DNA of 21,022 nt, from NCBI RefSeq assembly GCF_000497445.1, contig NZ_CM002285.1, positions 7,400,740 through 7,421,761 on the forward strand. The letters are read 5' to 3'. Within the stretch, counting starts at the first letter, position 1. Each line of letters starts with the position of its first letter. Source of the stretch: Streptomyces roseochromogenus subsp. oscitans DS 12.976. GTDB taxonomy: Bacteria > Actinomycetota > Actinomycetes > Streptomycetales > Streptomycetaceae. Below, one piece after another: positions 1 to 9,133 of this stretch. A model generated the notes under the pieces. That model was not told the DNA's origin. It saw nothing but the letters and a program-made list of their open reading frames with translations, and ran no database searches. The translations under genes and the position numbers were made by a program.

Positions 1-942
1 CTCGGCGGCGGCATGGGCCTGTCCGCCTCGCTCGCCGCGCTGCGCCGGATCACCGGCGACCTGACCGCCGTCGTCACCGTGGCCGACGACGGCGGTTCCA
101 GCGGCCGGCTGCGGGACGAGCTGGGCGTGCTGCCGCCCGGCGACCTGCGCAAGGCGCTGGCCGCGCTGTGCGGCGACGACGAGTGGGGCCAGACCTGGGC
201 CCGAGTCATCCAGCACCGCTTCCAGTCCCAGGGCGACCTGCATGAGCACGCGGTCGGCAATCTGCTGATCGTCGCCCTGTGGGAGCAGCTCGGCGACCAT
301 GTGCAGGCCCTGGACCTGGTCGGCAAGCTGCTCGGCGCGCACGGGCGCGTGCTGCCCATGTCCGCCGTACCGCTGGAGCTGCAGGCCCTGGTCAAGGGCC
401 ACGACCCGGAGCGCCCGGAGGAGGTGGACACGGTACGCGGGCAGGCCACGGTCGCGCTCACGCCCGGCGAGGTGCAGTCGGTGCATCTCGTGCCGAACGA
501 CCCGCCGGCCGTGCCCGAGGCCGTGGCGGCGGTCCTGGACGCGGACTGGGTGGTGCTCGGCCCCGGCTCCTGGTTCTCCTCGGTGATCCCGCACCTGCTC
601 GTCCCCGAGCTGCTGGACGCCCTGACCGAGACCAAGGCGCGCAAGGTGCTGTCGCTGAATCTCGCCCCGCAGCCGGGAGAAACCGAGGGCTTCTCCCCGC
701 AGCGTCATTTGGAGGTTTTGGGGCGACACGCCCCTAAACTCGCCCTGGACGTGGTGCTGGCCGACGAGGCCGCCGTGCCCGACCGCGACTCGCTCACCGA
801 GGCCGCCAAACGGCTGGGAGCCGCGGTCGAGCTGGCCCCGGTGGCCCGGACCGACGGCAGTCCCCGGCACGACCCGGAGCTGTTGGCCGCCGCGTACGAC
901 CGTATTTTTCGGATGCATGGAAGGATCGGCCCATGGCGATGA
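1..942 (+). CDS. yvcK: YvcK/CofD-like UDP-GlcNAc-binding protein, 5' partial
   Basis: The reading frame is open from base 1, so the start lies outside the window; 313 residues are visible. The visible part begins with the glycine-rich [11 protein letters not shown] loop of the YvcK/CofD-like family, followed by [16 protein letters not shown] and [13 protein letters not shown], then [11 protein letters not shown] and [14 protein letters not shown]. YvcK proteins bind UDP-sugars and link carbon status to cell-envelope growth in other bacteria; no enzymatic activity should be assumed. The stop codon lies inside the start of whiA (10-base overlap), which implies translational coupling, and yvcK-whiA is a conserved actinobacterial pair (established knowledge). 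Codons near 706-738 (cat, ttg, gtt, ttg, cct, aaa) are unusually AT-rich for this genome, fitting an embedded promoter. Family assignment is firm; the cellular role is inferred from homologues. Confidence 0.93.
   Translation, partial: LGGGMGLSASLAALRRITGDLTAVVTVADDGGSSGRLRDELGVLPPGDLRKALAALCGDDEWGQTWARVIQHRFQSQGDLHEHAVGNLLIVALWEQLGDHVQALDLVGKLLGAHGRVLPMSAVPLELQALVKGHDPERPEEVDTVRGQATVALTPGEVQSVHLVPNDPPAVPEAVAAVLDADWVVLGPGSWFSSVIPHLLVPELLDALTETKARKVLSLNLAPQPGETEGFSPQRHLEVLGRHAPKLALDVVLADEAAVPDRDSLTEAAKRLGAAVELAPVARTDGSPRHDPELLAAAYDRIFRMHGRIGPWR
709..740 (+). promoter_or_regulatory. Candidate internal whiA promoter with a GACAC WhiA site
   Basis: Inside the yvcK coding sequence there is a -10-like TAAACT (735-740) with only a poor -35 (TTGGAG at 709-714, spacer 20). 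Between them is GACAC (725-729), the core reported for WhiA binding, at the centre of the dyad GGGGCG-ACA-CGCCCC (720-734). The host codons are atypically AT-rich. In Streptomyces whiA is known to be transcribed partly from a developmental, WhiA-dependent promoter within the upstream gene; this site fits that in position. Assignment is inference: GACAC alone is frequent in this GC-rich DNA. Confidence 0.5.
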
Positions 943-1922
943 CGGCAGCGGTGAAGGACGAGATCTCCCGGCTCCCCGTCACCCGGACCTGCTGCAGGAA
1001 GGCGGAGGTCTCCGCCATTCTGCGGTTCGCCGGCGGCCTTCATCTGGTGAGCGGGCGCATCGTGATCGAGGCGGAGCTGGACACCGCGATGGCGGCCCGC
1101 CGGCTCAAGCGGGACATCCTGGAGATCTTCGGACACAGCTCCGAGCTGATCGTGATGGCGCCCGGCGGACTGCGCCGCGGCTCGCGGTACGTCGTCCGGG
1201 TGGTCGCCGGCGGTGACCAGCTGGCCCGCCAGACGGGTCTGGTCGACGGCAGGGGCCGCCCGATCCGGGGGCTGCCCCCGCAGGTGGTCTCCGGGGCCAC
1301 CTGTGACGCGGAGGCGGCTTGGCGCGGGGCCTTTCTGGCGCACGGTTCGCTGACCGAGCCCGGCCGTTCCTCCTCGCTGGAGGTGACCTGCCCGGGGCCC
1401 GAGGCCGCGCTCGCGCTGGTCGGCGCCGCCCGCCGGCTGTCGATCGCCGCGAAGGCCCGTGAGGTGCGGGGCGTGGACCGGGTGGTGGTCCGGGACGGTG
1501 ACGCGATCGGCGCCCTGCTGACCCGGCTCGGCGCGCACGAGTCCGTGCTGGCCTGGGAGGAGCGCCGGATGCGCCGTGAGGTGCGGGCCACGGCCAACCG
1601 GCTCGCCAACTTCGACGACGCCAACCTGCGCCGTTCGGCCCGCGCAGCCGTGGCCGCGGGTGCCCGCGTGCAGCGAGCCCTGGAGATCCTGGGCGAGGAG
1701 GTTCCCGAGCACCTCGCCGCCGCGGGCCGGCTGCGCATGGAGCACAAGCAGGCCTCCCTGGAGGAACTGGGCGCGCTCGCCGACCCGCCGCTGACCAAGG
1801 ACGCGGTCGCGGGCCGTATCCGCCGGCTGCTCGCGATGGCCGACAAGCGCGCCGCCGACCTGGGCATCCCGGGCACGGAGGCCAATCTCACGGAGGAGCT
1901 GGCCGACAACCTGGCCGGCTGA
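933..1922 (+). CDS. whiA: Sporulation transcription regulator WhiA
   Basis: The 329-residue protein has the full length and organisation of WhiA. The N-terminal two-thirds resembles a LAGLIDADG homing-endonuclease fold without nuclease activity (for example [16 protein letters not shown] near residues 14-29 and [20 protein letters not shown] near 120-140). The C-terminal part (about 240-325, including [25 protein letters not shown] cut short here as ASLEELGAL...AGRIRR) is the helix-turn-helix region. WhiA acts with WhiB to switch aerial hyphae from growth to sporulation septation and binds GACAC-containing promoters (established knowledge). ATG at 933 is preferred over ATG at 939 because GGAAGGA at 919-925 leaves 7 bases. 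It overlaps yvcK by 10 bases and is followed by a strong hairpin, so it ends its operon. Extra regulation probably comes from the promoter candidate at 709-740. Confidence 0.96.
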   Translation: MAMTAAVKDEISRLPVTRTCCRKAEVSAILRFAGGLHLVSGRIVIEAELDTAMAARRLKRDILEIFGHSSELIVMAPGGLRRGSRYVVRVVAGGDQLARQTGLVDGRGRPIRGLPPQVVSGATCDAEAAWRGAFLAHGSLTEPGRSSSLEVTCPGPEAALALVGAARRLSIAAKAREVRGVDRVVVRDGDAIGALLTRLGAHESVLAWEERRMRREVRATANRLANFDDANLRRSARAAVAAGARVQRALEILGEEVPEHLAAAGRLRMEHKQASLEELGALADPPLTKDAVAGRIRRLLAMADKRAADLGIPGTEANLTEELADNLAG

Positions 1923-1940
1923 CCGGACGTAGGTCAACAA

Positions 1941-1977
1941 GCCGGTGCTGGGCCCCGGTCGGGGCTTCGGCACCGGC
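1941..1977 (+). terminator. Hairpin terminator after whiA
   Basis: Outer arms GCCGGTGC (1941-1948) and GCACCGGC (1970-1977) pair perfectly, and inside them GCCCC (1952-1956) pairs with GGGGC (1961-1965) around GGTC. It starts 18 bases after the whiA stop. There is no clear T-run, as is usual for actinobacterial terminators. Confidence 0.75.
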
Positions 1978-2095
1978 GTTCGCGCACCTGACGAACCCTC
2001 ATTTGCCTGGCCATGTGGCGCCCTTGACTCGATCATGGACTGACATGAACCTGGCATCTGTTCGCCGCTGTGGCGGACCACCGCTAGGGGGGTTC

Positions 2096-5050
2096 ATGAG
2101 ACACAGAGCGAGATCGATCCTCGCTGTCGGCGCGCTCCTGATCGGCGGAGCGACCCTGGCACCCGTAGCCCAGGCACAGAGCGGAAGTCCGGCGAAGTCC
2201 GACCCTGACCAGGTCAAGGTCTTCCGTGCCGATGTCACCAAGGAGCAGATACCGCTGCTTCTCAAGGCCGGCCAGGACGGTGACGAGCTCGGCGAGCAGG
2301 TCACCCGAGGCGGAAAGTCCGAGGTCGAGGTCTACCTCACCGACCGGCAGGCCGCGAAGCTCCGCGAGCAGGGCGTCGACCTCACCGAGCACACCGTCTC
2401 GGCCAAGGCGCAGGCGCGCATCGCGAAAGCGTCCCAAGGCGTGTTCCGCCCGTACAGCGGCACCGGCGGGCTGAAACAGGAGATTCTCGACACCGCTGAG
2501 GCCAACCCCGGTCTCACCAAGGTCGAATCGATCGGAAAGACGATCAACGGTCAGGACATCCTCGCGCTCAAACTGACCAAGAACGCGCGGAAGTCGGACG
2601 ACGGCTCCAAGCCGTCCGTGCTGTACCTGTCCAACCAGCACGCGCGCGAGTGGATCACGCCGGAGATGACCCGGCGCCTGATGCACTACTACCTGGACCA
2701 CTACCGCAACGACAGCCGCATCCGGAAGGTTGTCGACTCGACGGAACTGTGGTTCGTGATCTCGGCCAACCCCGACGGCTACGACTACACGTTCAAGAAC
2801 TCCGGCACCCGCCTGTGGCGCAAGAACCTGCGGGACGTCAACGGCGACGGTGTCATCGGCACGGGTGACGGCGTCGACCTCAACCGCAACTTCCCCTACA
2901 AGTGGGGCTACGACGACGAGGGTTCGTCCCCCAACCCCACCAGCGAGACCTACCGCGGCGCGAGCCCCGCCTCCGAGCCCGAGACCAGGGCGCTGGACGC
3001 CTTCGAGAAACGCGTCGGGTTCACGTACGCCGTCAACTATCACTCCGCCGCCGAACTCCTCCTCTACGGCGTCGGCTGGCAGGTCGCCACGCCCACCCCG
3101 GACGACGTCCTCTACAAGGCGCTCGCCGGCACCCCGGACAATCCGGCCATCCCCGGCTACCGTTCGCAGCTCTCCTCGGAGCTGTACACCACCAACGGCG
3201 AGGCGGACGGGCACGCCTCGAACGTCAACGGCATCGCCATGTTCACCCCCGAGATGTCGACCTGCCAGACCGCGTCGAACGTCGATCCCAACGACGCGTG
3301 GAAGCCCGAGGACTGCCCGTCGGTCTTCAGCTTCCCCGACGACGAGAAGCTGATCCAGCAGGAGTTCGCCAAGAACATCCCGTTCGCGCTCTCCGTCGCC
3401 GAGACCGCCGTACACCCGGACAGGCCGGTCTCCTCCGTCGGGCTGAGCGCCGCCGACTTCACGCCGGCCGCATTCTCCACGTCGTACTCCGATGGCGCGG
3501 ACCAGGAGGTCTCCGTCGTCGTCCGCAAGGCGATCCGCGACAAGGAGCTGAAGTACCGCGTCAACGGCGGCCGCGTCCTCGACCAGACGCTCAGGCCCTG
3601 GAAGGGCGGAAAGACCTACGGCGGCAAGGACGACCTGTACTTCGACGAGTACCGGGCCAAGGTGCGTGACGGCGAGCCGGGCGACAAGGTCGAGGTGTGG
3701 TTCACCGGCGAGACGAACAGCGGCAAGAAGGTCTCCAGCTCGCACTTCACGTACACGGTCGCCGAGCGGCCCAGGGCCGACACGCTCGTCGTCGCCGAGG
3801 AGGGCACCGCGGCCACGCAGGCGCAGACGTACGTGGACGCCGTCCGGGCGGCCGGGCATCGGGCGATCGTGTGGGACGTCGCGACACAGGGCGCCCCGGA
3901 CGCGCTCGGCGTGTTGAAGCACTTCCGGACCGTGGTGCACTACTCCGGCGCGAACGGCCCCGGTAACGCCACCCAACTGCAGCTGCGCGCCTATCTGAAC
4001 GAGGGCGGCAGGCTGGTCGAGGCCGGTGAACTGGCCGGCGGCAGCGTCGACCTCGGCGGCGGCACCCTCTCGGACGACTTCAGCCAGTACTACCTGGGCG
4101 CCTACAGCCGTACATCGACCAAGGGAGCCACCGGGTTCACCGGCTCCGGAGCCCTCGACGGCTACACCGGCGCCCTCGGTGACGCGTCCGGTGGCCCGCT
4201 GGACCAGGCCGGCACCTACGGCGTCACCTCAGACGCGCTGCCGGTCGCCACGTACCCGCAGTTCAAGAGCGCGGGCGCGGGCCGGTTCGCCGGGACCGTC
4301 AATCCCTACGTGCCGTATTCCGGCTCGTACATGGCCGCCGCCGTGCACACCGACGACGCCTACAAGCGTCTCACCCGCACCATCGACCTCACCGGCGTCA
4401 GCGCCACCGACAAGCCGACCCTGAGCGCCCGGCTGCTGTGGGACACCGAGCCGGGCTACGACCATGCGGTGATCGAGGCGCACACTGTGGGCGCTGACGA
4501 CTGGACGACCCTGCCGGAGGCCGGGGGCGCCACCAGGACGGCCGTACCGGCGGACTGCGGGCAGGGGTTCCTGATCGGCGAACATCCATGGCTGAAGCAC
4601 TATCTGACGCTCGACGGCAACGCCTGCACCGCGAGCGGCACGACCGGCTCCTGGAACAGCCTCACCGGCAGCTCCGGCGGCTGGCGGCAGGTCGCCTTCG
4701 CCTTGAGCGCCTACGCCGGCAAGTCCGTCGAGGTGTCGATCAGCTACATCACCGACCCGGGCACGGGCGGCCATGGTGTCCTCGCCGACGACGCCTCGCT
4801 CGTCGTCGGCGGCACGGCCAAGGAGACCGAGGGCTTCGAGTCGTCCCTCGGGGCCTGGCACGTGCCCGGACCGCCCCCGGGCAGTCCGGCAGTCCTGAAG
4901 GACTGGTCGCGCTTCGGGACGCTGTTCCAGACGTACGGAGCGGTCACCACGGACGACACCGTGCTGCTCGGTTTCGGTCTGGAACAGGTGTCGTCGGCGG
5001 CCGATCGGGCAGCACTGCTGAGGAAGGCGTTCACCACGCTCGGCGGGTGA
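2096..5050 (+). CDS. Secreted M14 zinc carboxypeptidase with C-terminal accessory domains
   Basis: The start is placed at ATG 2096 (984 residues), not the upstream in-frame ATG at 2003. A GGGGGG ribosome site (2087-2092) sits just before it, and the protein then begins with a signal peptide: basic MRHRAR, a hydrophobic stretch, and a likely cleavage after PVAQA (about residue 27). The M14 domain (about 115-440) has every expected catalytic feature: HARE with zinc ligands H182 and E185, the RLWRKN and DLNRNF segments (N263, R264), the third zinc ligand H316 in NYHSA, and the general base E386 in FTPEM. This is the carboxypeptidase A/T type, removing C-terminal residues from peptides outside the cell. 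After it come a beta-rich domain (about 450-555), a segment resembling a glutamine-amidotransferase-like fold (about 559-650) and a MAM/immune-inhibitor-A-like beta domain (about 743-905); these three are inferred. TTGACT at 2024-2029 could be a -35, but no convincing -10 was found. It has its own terminator, so it is probably monocistronic. Confidence 0.9.
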   Translation: MRHRARSILAVGALLIGGATLAPVAQAQSGSPAKSDPDQVKVFRADVTKEQIPLLLKAGQDGDELGEQVTRGGKSEVEVYLTDRQAAKLREQGVDLTEHTVSAKAQARIAKASQGVFRPYSGTGGLKQEILDTAEANPGLTKVESIGKTINGQDILALKLTKNARKSDDGSKPSVLYLSNQHAREWITPEMTRRLMHYYLDHYRNDSRIRKVVDSTELWFVISANPDGYDYTFKNSGTRLWRKNLRDVNGDGVIGTGDGVDLNRNFPYKWGYDDEGSSPNPTSETYRGASPASEPETRALDAFEKRVGFTYAVNYHSAAELLLYGVGWQVATPTPDDVLYKALAGTPDNPAIPGYRSQLSSELYTTNGEADGHASNVNGIAMFTPEMSTCQTASNVDPNDAWKPEDCPSVFSFPDDEKLIQQEFAKNIPFALSVAETAVHPDRPVSSVGLSAADFTPAAFSTSYSDGADQEVSVVVRKAIRDKELKYRVNGGRVLDQTLRPWKGGKTYGGKDDLYFDEYRAKVRDGEPGDKVEVWFTGETNSGKKVSSSHFTYTVAERPRADTLVVAEEGTAATQAQTYVDAVRAAGHRAIVWDVATQGAPDALGVLKHFRTVVHYSGANGPGNATQLQLRAYLNEGGRLVEAGELAGGSVDLGGGTLSDDFSQYYLGAYSRTSTKGATGFTGSGALDGYTGALGDASGGPLDQAGTYGVTSDALPVATYPQFKSAGAGRFAGTVNPYVPYSGSYMAAAVHTDDAYKRLTRTIDLTGVSATDKPTLSARLLWDTEPGYDHAVIEAHTVGADDWTTLPEAGGATRTAVPADCGQGFLIGEHPWLKHYLTLDGNACTASGTTGSWNSLTGSSGGWRQVAFALSAYAGKSVEVSISYITDPGTGGHGVLADDASLVVGGTAKETEGFESSLGAWHVPGPPPGSPAVLKDWSRFGTLFQTYGAVTTDDTVLLGFGLEQVSSAADRAALLRKAFTTLGG

Positions 5051-5069
5051 GGGCCGCCACATTGACAGA

Positions 5070-5102
5070 TCCCGCTCGCCTTGTTCCAACAGGTGAGCGG
5101 GA
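5070..5102 (+). terminator. Hairpin terminator after the M14 peptidase
   Basis: TCCCGCTCGCC (5070-5080) pairs with GGTGAGCGGGA (5092-5102) over 11 bp with one G-T pair and an 11-base loop. It begins 20 bases after the peptidase stop codon. Confidence 0.75.
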
Positions 5103-5149
5103 GCCCTCTCAACGGTGCGCAAACACGCCCCTCATCGGCCCCTGATCAA

Positions 5150-5218
5150 GTGAGCCGACCCGCTCACGAACGAGTGAAGGGGGCGCAAAAACCGCCCGAC
5201 ATTCCGTACCAAATACGG
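5150..5218. repeat. Small inverted repeats upstream of gap
   Basis: The gene-free stretch 5051-5404 (354 bases) holds several inverted repeats. This segment contains GTGAGC (5150-5155) with GCTCAC (5162-5167), GGGCG (5181-5185) with CGCCC (5193-5197), and CCGTA (5204-5208) with TACGG (5214-5218). They are short and could be chance in GC-rich DNA, but three lie in a row just upstream of the larger 5243-5272 dyad. No small coding gene is supported here. Confidence 0.4.
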
Positions 5219-5242
5219 GTGAATCCACTGTCGATCCGGGAT

Positions 5243-5272
5243 GGTCCGTACCCCTACTGGCGGGTACGGACC
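5243..5272. promoter_or_regulatory. Perfect 11-bp inverted repeat upstream of gap
   Basis: GGTCCGTACCC (5243-5253) and GGGTACGGACC (5262-5272) are exact reverse complements separated by 8 bases. It lies about 50 bases upstream of the likely gap -10 (TAGGGT at 5324-5329). Position and symmetry suit an operator for a repressor or activator of gap, or a boundary terminator protecting the gap promoter. The protein that would bind it is not known from the sequence. Confidence 0.5.
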
Positions 5273-5323
5273 GCCTGCCCGTGTATGGGCCATCTCGATG
5301 TCACCCCGGGGCCCGCAGAGAGG

Positions 5324-6412
<1,089 letters not shown>

Positions 6413-6443
6413 TCGTCGAAGATCGCAGCAGCAAGACCTTGAA

Positions 6444-6497
6444 GTGAGAGCAGGGCTCGGGCAGCGCAGCGTCGCGCTGTCCGAGCCCTGCTCTCAC
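6444..6497 (+). terminator. Very long hairpin between gap and pgk
   Basis: The outer arm GTGAGAGCAGGGCTCGG (6444-6460) pairs perfectly with 6481-6497. One G-T pair (6461/6480) joins it to a second perfect stem, CAGCGC (6462-6467) with GCGCTG (6474-6479), leaving a 6-base loop. The whole is a 24-bp stem. It starts 31 bases after the gap stop and most likely terminates or strongly attenuates transcription into pgk. Confidence 0.85.
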
Positions 6498-6557
6498 GTA
6501 CGGACCACGTCCTTTTACGATCAGGTGCACCACGAGCCCTCCTTTGGAGTCCACTCA

Positions 6558-7769
6558 ATGAAGACGATCGACGAACTTCTCGCCGACGGCGTGAGCGGCA
6601 AGCGGGTCTTCGTCCGCGCCGACCTCAACGTGCCGCTGGCCGACGGGACGATCACCGACGACGGCCGCATCCGTGCCGTCCTGCCCACCGTCAAGGCCCT
6701 CGCCGAGGCCGGCGCCAAGGTGGTCGTCGCCTCGCACCTGGGACGCCCCAAGGGCGCCCCGGACCCCGCCTTCTCGCTGCTGCCCGCCGCCGAGCGCCTC
6801 GGTGAACTCCTCGGCGCCCCGGTCGCCTTCGCCCAGGACACCGTCGGCCCGGCCGCCCACGACGCCGTGGACGGCCTCCAGCCCGGCCAGGTCGCGGTCA
6901 TCGAGAACCTGCGCTTCAACGCCGGCGAGACTTCGAAGGACGACACCGAGCGTGCCGAGTTCGCCGACCGGCTGGCCGCGCTCGCCGACGTCTACGTCGG
7001 TGACGGCTTCGGCGCCGTGCACCGCAAGCACGCCTCCGTCTACGACCTGCCGAAGAAGCTGCCGCACTACGCCGGCTACCTCATCGCCACCGAGGTCGGC
7101 GTGCTGAAGAAGCTCACCGAGGACGTCAAGCGCCCCTACGTCGTCGCGCTCGGCGGCGCCAAGGTCTCCGACAAGCTCGCCGTCATCGACGCGCTGCTGG
7201 GGAAGGCCGACCGCCTGCTCATCGGCGGCGGCATGGCCTACACCTTCCTCAAGGCCAAGGGCTACGAGGTCGGCATCTCCCTCCTGCAGGAGGACCAGAT
7301 CCCGGCCGTCACGGAGTACATGCAGCGCGCCGAGAAGCAGGGCGTCGAGCTGGTGCTCCCCGTCGACGTCCTGGTCTCCCGGGAGTTCCCGGACCTGAAG
7401 ACCAAGGCGCCGGCCGACTACACCGTGGTCGACGCGGACAAGATCCCCGCCGACCAGGAGGGCCTGGACATCGGCCCGAAGACCCGGGAGCTGTACGCCT
7501 CGAAGCTCACCGACGCCGCGACCGTCTTCTGGAACGGTCCCATGGGCGTCTTCGAGCACCCCGACTACGCGGGGGGCACCAAGGCGGTAGCCCAGGCCCT
7601 CCTCGACTCGGACGGCTTCACCGTCGTCGGCGGCGGTGACTCCGCCGCGGCCGTGCGTACGCTCGGCTTCGACGAGAATGCATTCGGCCACATCTCGACC
7701 GGTGGCGGCGCCTCCCTCGAACACCTCGAGGGCAAGACGCTCCCCGGCCTCGCCGCACTGGAGGACTGA
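6558..7769 (+). CDS. pgk: Phosphoglycerate kinase
   Basis: This 403-residue enzyme transfers the acyl phosphate of 1,3-bisphosphoglycerate to ADP in glycolysis. ATG at 6558 is chosen because the family N-terminus MKTIDELL starts here and GGAG at 6546-6549 lies 8 bases upstream; the frame stays open further upstream without homology. Visible motifs are FVRADLNVPL, ASHLGRPKG, VGDGFGAVHRKHAS, GGAKVSDKLAVIDALL, GGGMAYTFLKAKG, FWNGPMGVFE and the nucleotide-site GGGDSAAAV. A possible -10, TACGAT at 6516-6521, follows the gap-pgk hairpin, but its -35 would overlap the hairpin arm. It is followed after 6 bases by tpiA, so the two are co-transcribed. Confidence 0.97.
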   Translation: MKTIDELLADGVSGKRVFVRADLNVPLADGTITDDGRIRAVLPTVKALAEAGAKVVVASHLGRPKGAPDPAFSLLPAAERLGELLGAPVAFAQDTVGPAAHDAVDGLQPGQVAVIENLRFNAGETSKDDTERAEFADRLAALADVYVGDGFGAVHRKHASVYDLPKKLPHYAGYLIATEVGVLKKLTEDVKRPYVVALGGAKVSDKLAVIDALLGKADRLLIGGGMAYTFLKAKGYEVGISLLQEDQIPAVTEYMQRAEKQGVELVLPVDVLVSREFPDLKTKAPADYTVVDADKIPADQEGLDIGPKTRELYASKLTDAATVFWNGPMGVFEHPDYAGGTKAVAQALLDSDGFTVVGGGDSAAAVRTLGFDENAFGHISTGGGASLEHLEGKTLPGLAALED

Positions 7770-7775
7770 CCCCGC

Positions 7776-8552
7776 ATGACCACTCGTACGCCTCTGATGG
7801 CGGGCAACTGGAAGATGAACCTCAACCACCTAGAGGCCATCGCACACGTCCAGAAGCTCGCCTTCGCCCTGGCCGACAAGGACTACGAGGCCGTCGAGGT
7901 CGCCGTCCTGCCGCCCTTCACCGACCTGCGCTCCGTGCAGACCCTGGTCGACGGCGACAAGCTCAAGATCAAGTACGGCGCCCAGGACCTCTCGGCGCAC
8001 GACTCCGGCGCCTACACCGGTGAGATCTCCGGTCCGATGCTGGCCAAGCTCAAGTGCACCTACGTGGTCATCGGCCACTCCGAGCGCCGCCAGTACCACG
8101 AGGAGACCGACGAGCTGATCAACGCCAAGGTCAAGGCCGCCTACAAGCACGGTCTGACCCCGATCCTGTGCGTCGGCGAGGAGCTGGACGTCCGCGAGGC
8201 GGGCAACCACGTCACGCATACCCTCGCCCAGCTCGAGGGCGGTCTGAAGGACCTCCCGGCCGAGCAGGCCGAGACCGTCGTGATCGCCTACGAGCCCGTA
8301 TGGGCGATCGGCACCGGCAAGGTCTGCGGCTCCGAGGACGCCCAGGAGGTCTGCGCCGCCATCCGTGCCAAGCTCGCCGAGCTGTACTCGCAGGACGTGG
8401 CCGACAAGGTCCGCATCCAGTACGGCGGCTCCGTGAAGTCGGGCAACGTCGCCGAGATCATGGCCCAGGCCGACATCGACGGCGCCCTGGTCGGCGGTGC
8501 CTCGCTGGACGCCGACGAGTTCGTCAAGATCGTGCGTTTCCGCGATCAGTAG
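7776..8552 (+). CDS. tpiA: Triosephosphate isomerase
   Basis: The 258-residue TIM-barrel enzyme interconverts dihydroxyacetone phosphate and glyceraldehyde 3-phosphate. The catalytic set is complete: K13 in AGNWKMN, H101 in VIGHSERR, and E173 in [11 protein letters not shown]. The phosphate-binding segments YGGSVKSGN and LVGGASL are at the C-terminal end. ATG at 7776 follows the pgk stop by 6 bases; GGAGG at 7760-7764, inside the end of pgk, is the likely ribosome site, so translation of the pair is probably coupled. The next hairpin (8597-8626) lies 45 bases after its stop. Confidence 0.97.
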   Translation: MTTRTPLMAGNWKMNLNHLEAIAHVQKLAFALADKDYEAVEVAVLPPFTDLRSVQTLVDGDKLKIKYGAQDLSAHDSGAYTGEISGPMLAKLKCTYVVIGHSERRQYHEETDELINAKVKAAYKHGLTPILCVGEELDVREAGNHVTHTLAQLEGGLKDLPAEQAETVVIAYEPVWAIGTGKVCGSEDAQEVCAAIRAKLAELYSQDVADKVRIQYGGSVKSGNVAEIMAQADIDGALVGGASLDADEFVKIVRFRDQ

Positions 8553-8596
8553 CACGGGCTGTGAGTAGGCGGTAGCGGCGATACGTCGTACCCTTG

Positions 8597-8626
8597 CGGG
8601 GGCACAGCCGAGGTGCCGTGCCCCCG
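8597..8626 (+). terminator. Hairpin between tpiA and secG with an alternative pairing
   Basis: CGGGGGCAC (8597-8605) pairs perfectly with GTGCCCCCG (8618-8626). Inside the loop, GTGCC at 8613-8617 can pair instead with GGCAC (8601-8605), so two mutually exclusive folds exist. It may terminate the pgk-tpiA transcript or act as an attenuator in front of secG. Confidence 0.55.
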
Positions 8627-8660
8627 TCGTCCATCCGAATCCGAGGAAGTTGGTCCAGCC

Positions 8661-8897
8661 GTGGTTTTGGGGTTCTCGATCGCCCTGATCGTCTTCAGCC
8701 TGCTGCTGATGCTGCTGGTGCTGATGCACAAGGGAAAGGGCGGCGGCCTCTCCGACATGTTCGGTGGCGGCATGCAGTCCTCCGTCGGCGGCTCCTCGGT
8801 CGCCGAGCGCAACCTCGACCGGATCACCATCGTGGTCGGCCTGCTGTGGTTCGCGTGCATCATCGTCCTCGGCATCCTGATGAAGACGAACAGCTGA
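8661..8897 (+). CDS. secG: Preprotein translocase subunit SecG
   Basis: The 78-residue membrane protein is the small accessory subunit of the SecYEG channel. GTG at 8661 is chosen because it gives the family N-terminus (VVLGFSIALIVFSLLLMLL) at the right length; the longer frame from 8613 adds a polar segment without homology. AGGAAG at 8644-8649 lies 11 bases upstream. The protein has two membrane segments (about residues 2-22 and 54-74) joined by a glycine-rich loop with the typical HKGKGGGLSDMFGGGMQ. secG directly after tpiA is a conserved arrangement in actinobacteria. It is followed by a hairpin at 8958-9006. Confidence 0.95.
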   Translation: MVLGFSIALIVFSLLLMLLVLMHKGKGGGLSDMFGGGMQSSVGGSSVAERNLDRITIVVGLLWFACIIVLGILMKTNS

Positions 8898-8957
8898 CAT
8901 ACAGATGAATCGCGGACATTCCGCGCAGCGGTATATATCACGCATATTCGGTACGTA

Positions 8958-9006
8958 AGGCCCCATGTTCGGTACGCGCTCCTGAGCGCGGCCTATCATG
9001 GGGCTT
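8958..9006 (+). terminator. Two-part hairpin after secG
   Basis: AGGCCCCATG (8958-8967) pairs with CATGGGGCTT (8997-9006), with one G-T pair, and encloses a perfect CGCGCT (8975-8980)/AGCGCG (8985-8990) hairpin with a CCTG loop. It starts 60 bases after the secG stop and ends before the likely promoter of the next gene. A terminator is the simplest reading. Confidence 0.55.
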
Positions 9007-9039
9007 GCGTCTGGGTGTGGGGGTTGTAACTCCAATGAC

Positions 9040-9067
9040 TGGACGCGCGTTGGGCCTTACGTAGACT
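9040..9067 (+). promoter_or_regulatory. Candidate promoter of the RbpA-family gene
   Basis: TGGACG (9040-9045) and TAGACT (9062-9067) are separated by 16 bases, a fair match to the vegetative TTGACN/TANNNT pattern. It would give a leader of about 60 bases. No GGAAT-N18-GTT SigR-type promoter, known for the classical rbpA gene, was seen here. Confidence 0.45.
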
Positions 9068-9133
9068 GAGGCGCTCGCGGCGAAGCGAAACGCCGACTCG
9101 CTTCGCGGCACCATCACGCAGGGAGTTACGACC

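Noticed and set aside
426..1134. Other GACAC pentamers in yvcK and whiA (for example near 426 and 1130) as WhiA sites
   Set aside because: The pentamer is frequent by chance at this base composition; these copies lack a dyad, a nearby -10 or unusual codons.
705..2081. Long open frame on the minus strand opposite yvcK and whiA
   Set aside because: Typical antisense shadow in high-GC DNA: low-complexity composition, no recognisable domain, and both sense genes are clear conserved proteins.
2003..2095. Upstream ATG start for the M14 peptidase
   Set aside because: No ribosome site precedes it and it would bury the signal peptide behind 31 extra residues; ATG 2096 has a G-rich ribosome site and a standard signal peptide.
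5150..5167. GTGAGC-N6-GCTCAC as a Crp site
   Set aside because: Half-site spacing does not match the GTG-N6-GNCAC pattern described for Streptomyces Crp.
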